Part shown: piece after piece, positions 1 to 6,898 of the stretch
Layout of the letters: each line of letters starts with the position of its first letter
Position numbering within the stretch: position 1 is the stretch's first letter
Source of the DNA: Akkermansiaceae bacterium
GTDB taxonomy: Bacteria > Verrucomicrobiota > Verrucomicrobiia > Verrucomicrobiales > Akkermansiaceae
NCBI GenBank assembly: GCA_018676385.1
Contig: JABHEX010000320.1
Coordinates: 1-10,355, forward strand
Direction of reading: 5' to 3'
Length of the DNA: 10,355 nucleotides
Translations under genes and position numbers: made by a program
The notes under the pieces: model-generated
Seen by the model: the letters and a program-made list of their open reading frames with translations, nothing else
The model's database searches: none
What the model was told of the DNA's origin: nothing

Positions 1-98
1 AGGTAGAGGATGCGGCAGGTTCGGGCATTGCCGTTTTTTTTCTGAGCGGCCAGAGGGAGAGCGGCAAGCAGAAGAGTGAATAGGATGAGGAAGCGCAT
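1..98 (-). CDS. N-terminus of a secreted hypothetical protein (partial)
   Basis: This is the first 32 codons of a gene that continues past the left edge of the window. Starting at the ATG at 98-96, the protein has a classic Sec signal peptide: Met-Arg, a hydrophobic stretch (FLILFTLLLAALPLA), then Ala-Gln as a likely signal peptidase I site. A basic mature start, KKNGNARTCRILYL, follows. It lies 29 nt after the stop of the Verru_Chthon A-like gene on the same strand, so the two are probably co-transcribed. No Shine-Dalgarno sequence sits just before this ATG. The only good one (AAGGAGG) is in the last codons of the upstream gene, about 32 nt away, which is too far for normal use. I infer that it is an exported partner of the cassette. 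The function is unknown because only the N-terminus is visible. Confidence 0.65.
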   Translation of the reverse strand, partial: MRFLILFTLLLAALPLAAQKKNGNARTCRILY

Positions 99-127
99 AT
101 GGATAGATAGGGGAATTCTAGTGGGTC

Positions 128-3100
128 TTACACCTCCTTGGGGTTGAGCCATCTGAATGAGAGGATGATAAAGCGGCGGCCGAAGTTACGATTCGCGGTT
201 TGTTTTGGTTGATCTGTTAGGTCGGCTGCGTCGCGGGGATCGACGAAGTTTCGAGTCCGGCGTACTGTGGCTTCACACCATGCGCGCGCGGTGACGTTGC
301 CATTGGTATCCTGAGCCTCGCCGTAGGCCCGGATGGTGAAGGTGTCGTCGCGAGCGGTCAGGATCGGGGCGAGTGGGCGAAGGATGTCGGCCTGGCGTGT
401 CCAGCCGGGGAGGCCATAGGAGCTTTTTCCTTGGGCGGCTTCCGGGAACTGGTAGCCGGCGTCGGCGAGTTCCTGGTCGGGAGCAACACCCGCGTCATCA
501 GAAAGTTCCTGTAGCACTTTATTGGGGCTGGACGCTGAATCGGAGAGGTTGTTGAGGGCTGTCTGGATGGCGCCTGCCAAGGCAAGATCGCCGGAGCCTA
601 GCTGGCGGTTGACGAATTCTGAGAGCGATAGGAATGGGCCACGGCGACGAACTTGCTCTACGATTTCCTCGGCGAGGGCGTCTAGGGTATCTTTGCTAAA
701 GACACGATATCCTGAAAACTCAGAGCTATCGGGAAAGGCACCTGCTGTGCCTCGTTTTCCGGCTTGGACATCGCCAGCTATGGTGAATCGGGAGAAGGCG
801 TGGTCGGTTTTTTGGGAAAGCTTGATGGGCCACTTGGTATTCGACTCTGAGATGTAGGGGATTTTGTGATTGCGGGCGTGGCCGAGCAGGGCACGCCAAG
901 CGGCGACGGATGTTGAGTTTACGTTGAACATGCCTTCCACCTCGAGCCGGGATGCGACCCGTTGCCATCCATTGTTTCTCATGAGGTTCTTATCGAAGAG
1001 TGCTGAGGCCTCGGCGCTTTTCATTTTGCTGTCCTCGAGGATTGGCCGATAACTGCGGTTGGGTAGTGGTCGTTTTCCGGAGAGAAACTCAACAAAACTA
1101 GTGCGCATGTCGGTGCCGCTGGGGCCAAACTGAGTGGGGTCGGGTGCGATGGAGGAAAAGAACCAGTCGTCGAAAAGTAGGTGGTTGGCGCAGTAGGAGT
1201 CGTCGTGTTGGAGGTTGGCAACGACTGCGTCATCGGATGAATTCACCACGGCGTGTGATGGAATAAGTGGCGAGGCGTCGCTGTTGCCGATGACATTCAA
1301 CTGGTAGGGTGGCACGGGGTTTTCGTATCGCATGTCCCAGTTTTGCAATTCTACTAGTGAGGCCAGGGGGCGGAGGGGGAGCTCGCTGAGGACGATGCGG
1401 GAGAGTCCGTTGCTTTTATCGAAGCCGGAGATGATGTAGCCTCGGTGGTTTGTATCGTCAGCATTGGGTAGTCGGCTATCGCCCGGCGCGTGCTTGATGA
1501 AGCTATAGTCGAAGGGGGAATTGATCGGATGGTAGGCGCCGGCGTATTCGTGTCTGATGTTGCCGTATTCCTTGGTTTTTCCCATGACGGTGTAGTTCAC
1601 CAGAGGGCTGGTTTGGATGAGTCCTTTTCCAGGTAGATGGGAGTCGCTTGCGACGCGGGATCCGAACACGGTGGAGAGGAATGGTTGTGGGTTATTCTCA
1701 ACTTCCTGGGCGGTTGGGCAGGTTAGGTCTATCGCCGGGATTTCTTTCCAGTATTTGCGTGCTGTTTCAACTGGAATCACCATGCGGTAGACAAGCAGTA
1801 AGTCGCGTGTCTGCGTCGAGTTCATGTTGATATAGTTTCCCACGCCATGGGCTCCGTCGCGATAGGCTGTATCGAATCTTACATTGGTTTCGATCCGACT
1901 TGAGGGTTCGAGTGCGACGGGCTGGCCGGTGTCGTCTTTGACATCAAAGATGTGCCCACTTCCGGAGCGATAACCGGGCGCCATATTGAGTCTACTGGCG
2001 GTTGAAGGTGATGTGTTGGTCGGGCTGAAGACGCGGGTTTCACCTGGTCCAAGTGTGAAGGTCTGATTTAAGTCGTAATAAAGGTGGGCGTGAGCGCCCA
2101 TCGAAGGATAACTGCCGCTCCTTGTGAGGCAGTAGTAGCTCGTATTATTCCCATATCGGAAAGCGCAGGGGATCGGTCTTACCAGTGCGATGCGCAGCGG
2201 TTCGGAGGTGATCGAGACATTGTGGGGGTTCCACATGGTGACCACAGGGGTTTTGATGAGTTGCAGACGATGGGTGCGGCCATCGCTGGGTGGAGGGTGG
2301 ATTCTTGTGGTTTGGTGGGAGAAGACCCAGTGGATGCGGGCGATGACGGGAATGGTTCTGACTTTGTGGAGGAAGTTATGGGCCCCATGCGGGTGCCAGA
2401 TATGGGTTGCTGTGAAGGGAATAGAGTGTTTGCCGTGGCTAGTGGAAATACGTTTGTAGGCAGTGGCGTAGTCCATGAGATTGTGCCACGAGCTCACTCC
2501 GCCGTGTTGGTAGATCGGCGGACGACCGGGGATGTCCCGGTAGCCTGTCCATGGGTAGAGCATGGATTGTTGGGGCTGAGGGTCTCCAGAGTGGGGGCGC
2601 GCTGAGAGGCTGGTTGAATCAGGAGTGTAACGAAAAAACGGGAGTCCGCTGCGAGGCAAAGACTCCCAGTTCTCGGTGACGAGCGAGAGATCCTTTCGCC
2701 AACCGCCGGTGGCTGTGTTAGTGAGGAGCCCTACTGAGTTTGTTGACAGGTCATGGAAATAACGATTGGCCGTCACCGGAGCATTTTTGTCTGAAATGAA
2801 GGATGTGGTGGAGAGTGAAATCATGCGGTTGAGTAGCGTCGAGTCGTCCAGAAGGGAGTCGAGATGGAAAACTCCTGGGTCGGCCACGGCGTGAGATTTT
2901 GCGAGTGTCGACCAACGCGCAGCATTATCCTGCTCTGGTTCGTAGGGGTCGGGTAGTCGTGCCTTTTGGTTTTCACCTGACACCCACCATGCGTAGCTGC
3001 CTTGGGTTTTGCTCTGCACAGGGACTGGTTTGAGATACACTTGGCGTTGGTCGTTGGCTGGCAGCGATCCTGCGCCTAACATGGGTGTCCATCCTTGCGT

Positions 3101-3571
3101 GGATTGGTTTTTGGCCATGGAGTTTAATGTGTCCGGGGCTGGATTTTTTTGGGTGGAGGAGATCAGCCATGAGAGAAAACGTCCGCCATCTTGCGTGGTT
3201 CGGCGTTTGGCGCCGTAGTCCGGTTGGATAGGTCGGCCCTGAAACTGGCCCTGGGTTTCATGGTCGGTGCCATCCCAGCTTTTCCATACGCCAGTGACCA
3301 TGGGGTAAGCTGAATCAAGGATGTTTGCGGGTGCTGTGACCCGGGTATCGCTGCCGGCGAATTTTTGGAGGTCACCGAGTGCCAGCATGAGTGCCAGCCG
3401 GGCATTGGCCTTGGCTTCGGCTTGGGCCGAGGCCTGTTTGGAACTGCGAATCGTCACCGACGAAAGAGTCAGTAAAGCCAGTGTTACCATGGCAAGCAAA
3501 ATCATGGTCGACAGGGTTGCGATCAAAACAAAACCCGGACGATGAAGCTTCCGTAGGTGTAGACGATTCAC
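128..3571 (-). CDS. Verru_Chthon cassette protein A-like surface protein
   Basis: This 1147-residue protein has a GTG start. It resembles Verru_Chthon cassette protein A, a large protein of unknown function found in multi-copy cassettes with pilin-like partners in Verrucomicrobia. It opens with a short basic leader ending RPG, then a pilin-like hydrophobic helix (residues 14-38). The usual Glu at mature position 5 is missing (FVLIA). An Ala-rich segment follows at about 46-70. Landmarks I associate with the family are YAWWVSGENQKARL (193-206), LFDDWFFSS (near 800), a GPFLSLSEFVNR block near 985-1000 and the C-terminal SFRWL (1138-1142). The GTG is the only usable start: the frame has a stop ten codons upstream and there is no Shine-Dalgarno sequence. 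It was probably anchored by its N-terminal helix and exposed outside the inner membrane, which is inference. No B, C or D partner lies upstream, so any would be to the left of the window. Confidence 0.85.
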   Translation of the reverse strand: MNRLHLRKLHRPGFVLIATLSTMILLAMVTLALLTLSSVTIRSSKQASAQAEAKANARLALMLALGDLQKFAGSDTRVTAPANILDSAYPMVTGVWKSWDGTDHETQGQFQGRPIQPDYGAKRRTTQDGGRFLSWLISSTQKNPAPDTLNSMAKNQSTQGWTPMLGAGSLPANDQRQVYLKPVPVQSKTQGSYAWWVSGENQKARLPDPYEPEQDNAARWSTLAKSHAVADPGVFHLDSLLDDSTLLNRMISLSTTSFISDKNAPVTANRYFHDLSTNSVGLLTNTATGGWRKDLSLVTENWESLPRSGLPFFRYTPDSTSLSARPHSGDPQPQQSMLYPWTGYRDIPGRPPIYQHGGVSSWHNLMDYATAYKRISTSHGKHSIPFTATHIWHPHGAHNFLHKVRTIPVIARIHWVFSHQTTRIHPPPSDGRTHRLQLIKTPVVTMWNPHNVSITSEPLRIALVRPIPCAFRYGNNTSYYCLTRSGSYPSMGAHAHLYYDLNQTFTLGPGETRVFSPTNTSPSTASRLNMAPGYRSGSGHIFDVKDDTGQPVALEPSSRIETNVRFDTAYRDGAHGVGNYINMNSTQTRDLLLVYRMVIPVETARKYWKEIPAIDLTCPTAQEVENNPQPFLSTVFGSRVASDSHLPGKGLIQTSPLVNYTVMGKTKEYGNIRHEYAGAYHPINSPFDYSFIKHAPGDSRLPNADDTNHRGYIISGFDKSNGLSRIVLSELPLRPLASLVELQNWDMRYENPVPPYQLNVIGNSDASPLIPSHAVVNSSDDAVVANLQHDDSYCANHLLFDDWFFSSIAPDPTQFGPSGTDMRTSFVEFLSGKRPLPNRSYRPILEDSKMKSAEASALFDKNLMRNNGWQRVASRLEVEGMFNVNSTSVAAWRALLGHARNHKIPYISESNTKWPIKLSQKTDHAFSRFTIAGDVQAGKRGTAGAFPDSSEFSGYRVFSKDTLDALAEEIVEQVRRRGPFLSLSEFVNRQLGSGDLALAGAIQTALNNLSDSASSPNKVLQELSDDAGVAPDQELADAGYQFPEAAQGKSSYGLPGWTRQADILRPLAPILTARDDTFTIRAYGEAQDTNGNVTARAWCEATVRRTRNFVDPRDAADLTDQPKQTANRNFGRRFIILSFRWLNPKEV

Positions 3572-3794
3572 TTGGAAAAATTTGGGGGAGGGGAACCCTA
3601 TGTTTTTCGTGAGCTTGCCAATTTATCAAAAATCGGGTCAGCAGGAAATAACAACTTACCAATACAACCTTCATCAAAATAATGGATCTGGCAAACACTT
3701 AAACTCTCAACATCGGACCATAAGGGACTAACATTTCAGTAGTTCTTTACCTGTCGTATCGACCAGGAATGCAAATTCACTAGGGTGTGGGCGA
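3572..3794. other. Intergenic gap between permease and cassette gene
   Basis: This is the gene-free gap between the end of the SLC13-type permease and the start of the Verru_Chthon A-like gene, both on the minus strand. A small imperfect hairpin can be drawn at 3750-3767 (CCTG/CAGG with a bulged C, then TCG/CGA around a TAT loop). It lacks a T tract on the minus strand, so it is a poor terminator candidate. The long gap suggests that the cassette gene has its own promoter, but I see no convincing -35/-10 pair. An ORF spanning part of this gap (3372-3698, minus) runs out of frame into the cassette gene and looks spurious. Confidence 0.5.
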
Positions 3795-5636
3795 CTAAAA
3801 CGGCCAGAGAATGGGGATCATTACTGAAGCAATGAGCCACAGGATGACCGCCAGAGGGAATCCGGCGCGGAAGAAGTCGCTGAACTTGTATCCGCCTGCG
3901 CCGTAGACGAAAGTATTCGTTTGGTAGCCAATGGGAGTTGAGAAGCTGGCGGATGACCCGAACATAACAGCGATAATAAACGGGATGGCACTGATGTCAG
4001 TGCCGTTGGCTATGGCAAGTGTTTTAGCAACAACGATGGCGAGGGGTGTCAGCAAAACCGCGACTGCATTGTTGGAAATGATTTCCGTCATCACGGCGGC
4101 AAAAAGATACATCAGTGCCAGCATGATATAGGGGTTTGTGATGCCGAGATTTTGAGTCATGCCATCGGCGATTCTCTGCGCCAGTCCAGATGCTTGGATA
4201 GCCATGCCGAGACCTAACATGCCGAAAATGATGAACACGACTTTCCAGTCGATCGCGCGGTAGGCCTCATGGGGTTGCACACATTTGGTGACCAGGACTA
4301 ACAAAGCAGCGGTCATCGCTAGTTGCACAATGGGGATGCGTGGGATGCCAAAATGCCCACCCAGTGCGCCGGCGATCATAAATAGAAGTAATGCGCCGAT
4401 GGCAATAGGAGCCTTGCTGCTGCGGAAGGCGGTGTGCTCGGGTTCGCTTAAGTTAATGAAATCACGCTGCTGAAAGAGTGTGTTCATTTTCTCTGTGGGA
4501 CCCTGAACAAGCAGAGTATCACCAAAGGCGAGCTTTTCATCCTCGAAACGTTCACGCAGGTTCTTGCCCTGTCGGTGTACCGCAAGGATGAGAACACCAT
4601 AACGTTGACGAAAATTCAGCTCCTTGAGGCTCTTTCCTGTCATGTTAGAATCCGGGCCAATGATGCCTTCCATGAGTAACGCGCTTTCTGTTCGGATGCC
4701 CTCGAGGCCACGCTCGGCATTGCCTCGGACGTCGATGCCCTCCGTCTCCGAGATGCCCATGACACCTGCAAGGTCACCTTTGAAAACAATCTCGTCACCT
4801 GCTTCAAAAACAATCTTTGGTAGTGGGCGGCGTAGCCGTCTGCCGTCACGAAGCACTTCTAAAACGCGTGCCTTTTTCATTTTTGCCAGAGGGCTCTCAG
4901 GAAATGTTAGGCCATCCAGTTCGCTATCTTTTTTGACGAATGCGTGTGTGATGAACTCGCGCGAGCTCTCGGTATCGATCAGAGTGGCAAGCGTTACTCG
5001 GTCGGGCAGTAATTTGCGCCCAAGCGTCAGCATGTAAATGAATGCAGTCGCAACAAAGATCAGCCCTAACGGTGTGATTGAAAACATGCTGAAATTTGCC
5101 AGTCCCTCACGTTCAGCGATGCCTGTGGCAATGAGGTTGGTAGAAGTTCCGATAATCGTCGTTGTTCCACCGACAATGGCAGCGTAGGAAAGGGGAATCA
5201 GAAAGCGTGAGGCGGTGTATCCTTTGCGCCGACAAATCGCTAGGACGATGGGCATGAAAACAACGACCACTGGGGTGTTATTAACGAATCCAGAGAGCGC
5301 GGCGACGAGGATCATCATCACCACCATCATGCGTAGTGGTGAGCTGCCTGCGAGTTTCTCAAACCAAGTGCCTAGGGCTTCGATTACCCCTGTTTTTTCT
5401 AATCCCGAACTTAGGATAAACATACACGCTACTGTTATGGGTGCGGGGTGCGAAAAGACAGTGAGGGCATTCAAGTGATCGCCTGGAGTGACGTTCAGAA
5501 TACCAGCGAGCACGCAAGCTATGAGAGCTGACACCGCGATAAGTTCGGCTGATACCCATTCTTTGACAAAAGCAATGAAAACCAGCACCACGAGTGCGGT
5601 GAGGTAAGCTTGTTGCCATGTTGCGAAAATTTCCAC
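3795..5636 (-). CDS. SLC13 (DASS)-family permease with two RCK_C domains
   Basis: This 613-residue inner-membrane transporter of the divalent anion:Na+ symporter (SLC13/CitT/ArsB-like) superfamily has a GTG start. The hydrophobic N-terminal half (about 8-207) carries the NNT motif (119-121) and the GTSTN motif (163-167). Two soluble TrkA-C/RCK_C domains follow at about 227-298 and 312-392, each with the family's 'F..GD.+...G' ending. The C-terminal membrane half (about 408-612) has the matching second motifs, SNNAV (521-525) and TPIGYQTNTFVYG (567-579). The internal repeat and central RCK_C pair are typical of full-length members. Substrates in this group include sulfate, dicarboxylates and other anions, and the sequence does not decide between them. 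The RCK_C domains suggest ligand gating. It is the last gene of the infA run, 57 nt after the ArsC/Spx-like gene. No clear Shine-Dalgarno sequence is present. Confidence 0.93.
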   Translation of the reverse strand: MEIFATWQQAYLTALVVLVFIAFVKEWVSAELIAVSALIACVLAGILNVTPGDHLNALTVFSHPAPITVACMFILSSGLEKTGVIEALGTWFEKLAGSSPLRMMVVMMILVAALSGFVNNTPVVVVFMPIVLAICRRKGYTASRFLIPLSYAAIVGGTTTIIGTSTNLIATGIAEREGLANFSMFSITPLGLIFVATAFIYMLTLGRKLLPDRVTLATLIDTESSREFITHAFVKKDSELDGLTFPESPLAKMKKARVLEVLRDGRRLRRPLPKIVFEAGDEIVFKGDLAGVMGISETEGIDVRGNAERGLEGIRTESALLMEGIIGPDSNMTGKSLKELNFRQRYGVLILAVHRQGKNLRERFEDEKLAFGDTLLVQGPTEKMNTLFQQRDFINLSEPEHTAFRSSKAPIAIGALLLFMIAGALGGHFGIPRIPIVQLAMTAALLVLVTKCVQPHEAYRAIDWKVVFIIFGMLGLGMAIQASGLAQRIADGMTQNLGITNPYIMLALMYLFAAVMTEIISNNAVAVLLTPLAIVVAKTLAIANGTDISAIPFIIAVMFGSSASFSTPIGYQTNTFVYGAGGYKFSDFFRAGFPLAVILWLIASVMIPILWPF

Positions 5637-5693
5637 TTGCTAAGATTCTAGTAGAAGGTCGTTAGTGTTGACCAGAGGTTTCCTTGCGGAATG

Positions 5694-6047
5694 TCAAGAT
5701 TTGAGTGTTTCGTACCACACGTTTTCTTGGAAACCTATTAGAGATACGTCTTTACCTGTTAGGAATGAGCGTTTGACGAGGTTGCCGTTGCTGGTAAGTT
5801 TTTTTAGAGCATCGTCATCAGTCATGGTGGGTAGCATGTCTTTCATGCGGAGTTCACGGTAATCCACACCCGATGTGTTGAAGAGTTTGCGAATATTTCC
5901 GGCTTCTTCAAGCGCCTGAGTTAATTCAGTCAGAGAGGGAGGGGTTTCCCTGATTGCGATCTCAATGAATTGAACACCGTTGATACTTAGCCACTTGCGT
6001 GCTTTACGGCAGCCGTCACATCCCTTATAGGCGTAAAAACGCAGCAT
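5694..6047 (-). CDS. ArsC/Spx/MgsR-family thioredoxin-fold protein
   Basis: This 117-residue protein is of the usual size for the ArsC/Spx family. It starts beta-strand first (MLRFYAYKGC), with a CDGC motif at residues 10-13, placed as in Spx/MgsR-type redox proteins. Classical glutaredoxin-coupled ArsC keeps only the first Cys. Other family marks are IRETPPSLTEL (32-42), RKLFNTSG (53-60), YRELRMKD (63-70) and LVKRS near 90-94. The last corresponds to the 'L.KRP' segment carrying the anion-binding Arg in ArsC. A 'GF.E.W' C-terminus follows. It may be a redox-sensing regulator or a thiol reductase/arsenate reductase-like enzyme, and sequence alone does not say which. The ATG lies 11 nt after the infA stop on the same strand with no Shine-Dalgarno sequence, so translation is probably coupled to infA. 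Confidence 0.87.
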   Translation of the reverse strand: MLRFYAYKGCDGCRKARKWLSINGVQFIEIAIRETPPSLTELTQALEEAGNIRKLFNTSGVDYRELRMKDMLPTMTDDDALKKLTSNGNLVKRSFLTGKDVSLIGFQENVWYETLKS

Positions 6048-6058
6048 TTCGGGAGGAG

Positions 6059-6358
6059 TTAACCTACACGGAACACGATCCGTGCCTTCGAGGTGTCGTA
6101 TGGGGACATCTCCATTTTAACTTTATCACCCACAACAAGGCGAATGAAACGCTTACGCATTTTGCCCGAGATGTGAGCCAGAACCTCGTGGCCACTGGCT
6201 AGCTCCACTTTGAACATTGTGCCAGCTAGCACGTGTTTGATGATGCCCTCGAGTTCGACCGCCTTGTCTTCGCGGTCGTCATCCTTTTTCTTTGGTGGGC
6301 CGTAGTTGTGTCTGCGTCGGCGTCTGCCGCCACCTCCTCTTTTGGGTCTTCCTGCGAT
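6059..6358 (-). CDS. infA: Translation initiation factor IF-1, non-ATG start
   Basis: IF-1 binds the 30S A site and, with IF-2 and IF-3, directs start-codon selection. The core is unmistakable: ELEGIIKHVLAGTMFKVEL, then GHEVLAHISGKMRKRFIRL, VGDKVKMEMSPYDTSKARIVF and a stop at 6059. This is the full S1-like OB fold. Ahead of the core is an extension of about 30 residues rich in Gly and Arg (RPKRGGGGRRRRRHNYGPP), then KKKDDDRED. The usual protein is about 72 residues, while this one is about 99. There is no ATG, GTG or TTG in frame before the core; the frame closes upstream at a TAG. A good AAGGAG at 6370-6365 is followed by ATT (6361, 3-nt spacing) and ATC (6358, 6-nt spacing). I chose ATC because its spacing is better and it gives M-AGRPKR; ATT would add one residue. 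It is first in a run with the ArsC/Spx-like and permease genes. Confidence 0.9.
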   Translation of the reverse strand: MAGRPKRGGGGRRRRRHNYGPPKKKDDDREDKAVELEGIIKHVLAGTMFKVELASGHEVLAHISGKMRKRFIRLVVGDKVKMEMSPYDTSKARIVFRVG

Positions 6359-6364
6359 AATGTG

Positions 6365-6370
6365 CTCCTT
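6365..6370 (-). promoter_or_regulatory. Shine-Dalgarno sequence of infA
   Basis: AAGGAG on the minus strand ends 3 nt before ATT (6361-6359) and 6 nt before ATC (6358-6356). It is one of only two clear Shine-Dalgarno sequences placed before a start in this window. It fixes the infA start although no standard start codon follows. Confidence 0.75.
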
Positions 6371-6473
6371 TGTTGGTTCAATCGATATTGGCTAGTTAGC
6401 GTCAAGCTATCCGTAGCGTCATGGATGACGATGGGTGCCTTTCCATTAGTTTATTGGATTAGATGGATTTCGC

Positions 6474-6507
6474 AATACTAAAGTCATTTGAATACTAAAG
6501 TCATCTG
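6474..6507. repeat. 17-bp direct tandem repeat, two copies
   Basis: AATACTAAAGTCATTTG (6474-6490) is followed at once by AATACTAAAGTCATCTG (6491-6507), with one T/C mismatch. It lies about 110-150 bp upstream of the infA start. It could be a two-site binding element for a regulator or simply a recent slippage duplication. Confidence 0.85.
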
Positions 6508-6703
6508 AAAAGTGGCTATATCTGATGGAAGATAAGAATAGACGATCCATGCTTCATGCGGTCATACGGCTATGGTGTGGTTGATGGGCTATGATTTAAA
6601 AAATAAGAACCTCCCAGCGGTTGATGTCTATTTACATGTGGTTTAGATGGAATTCGTGCTGTGGGATTAACAAATTATTCAATTTATCAGAGAGTATATA
6701 CAC

Positions 6704-6717
6704 CCTCATTAATGAGG
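6704..6717. promoter_or_regulatory. Perfect 14-bp palindrome, possible operator
   Basis: CCTCATTAATGAGG reads the same on both strands. It sits in the AT-rich gene-free region, directly after a TATATA run (6695-6700), about 180 bp upstream of the pseudopilin gene. The size and symmetry would suit a dimeric DNA-binding regulator. No regulator gene is adjacent, so this is a weak inference. Confidence 0.3.
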
Positions 6718-6835
6718 CTGGATCATTACTGCCCTGAAAATATTTTACTGGTATCGACTTACTTAAAAAAGTGAATTTCAGGTCATGGTTATTTTTTATG
6801 TGTCTGTTCTGGCTAATTGATAAAAAATCACTAAC

Positions 6836-6898
6836 ATGATAGAGAAGATGAGTATAAGAGAGTATCACCTAACACAATACAACTTACTTCATATATGA
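6836..6898 (+). CDS. Possible 20-codon leader ORF overlapping the pseudopilin start
   Basis: The frame ATG (6836) to TGA (6896-6898) encodes MIEKMSIREYHLTQYNLLHI and ends in an ATGA overlap with the pseudopilin ATG at 6895. A second in-frame ATG is at 6848. Neither has a good Shine-Dalgarno sequence. The downstream gene also lacks one, so translational coupling through this small frame is possible. An open frame of this length can occur by chance in AT-rich DNA. Confidence 0.2.
   Translation: MIEKMSIREYHLTQYNLLHI

Larger units (their letters stand above)
6359..6894. other. AT-rich gene-free region between divergent infA and pseudopilin genes
   Basis: About 530 bp separate infA (leftward) from the pseudopilin gene (rightward). 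It should hold the promoters of both, but no convincing -35/-10 pair stands out. It contains the infA leader with a small inverted repeat (CGTCA-TGGA-TGACG, 6417-6430), a 17-bp tandem duplication (6474-6507), a perfect 14-bp palindrome (6704-6717) and a possible 20-codon leader ORF (6836-6898). Base composition is visibly richer in A and T than in the cassette gene or the infA run. A 78-codon minus-strand frame at 6632-6868 with a GTG start has no recognisable motif or ribosome binding site, and I do not call it a gene. Confidence 0.5.

Noticed and set aside
2084..2605. A 173-codon plus-strand frame inside the cassette gene
   Set aside because: It lies wholly antisense to a well-supported gene and has no motifs. 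Long antisense frames are common in GC-rich coding DNA.
3372..3698. A 108-codon minus-strand frame reaching into the gap upstream of the cassette gene
   Set aside because: Most of it overlaps the N-terminal coding part of the Verru_Chthon A-like gene in another frame, and it resembles no protein family. It is a shadow frame.
3750..3767. An imperfect hairpin downstream of the permease as a terminator
   Set aside because: The stem is short and bulged, and no T tract follows on the minus strand.
6474..6507. The tandem repeat as part of a CRISPR array
   Set aside because: There are only two copies directly abutting with no spacers, and no cas genes are present.
6632..6868. A 78-codon minus-strand frame with a GTG start in the AT-rich gap
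   Set aside because: It has no recognisable motif, no ribosome binding site and poor low-complexity AT-rich composition. It also spans the palindrome. It is most likely chance.
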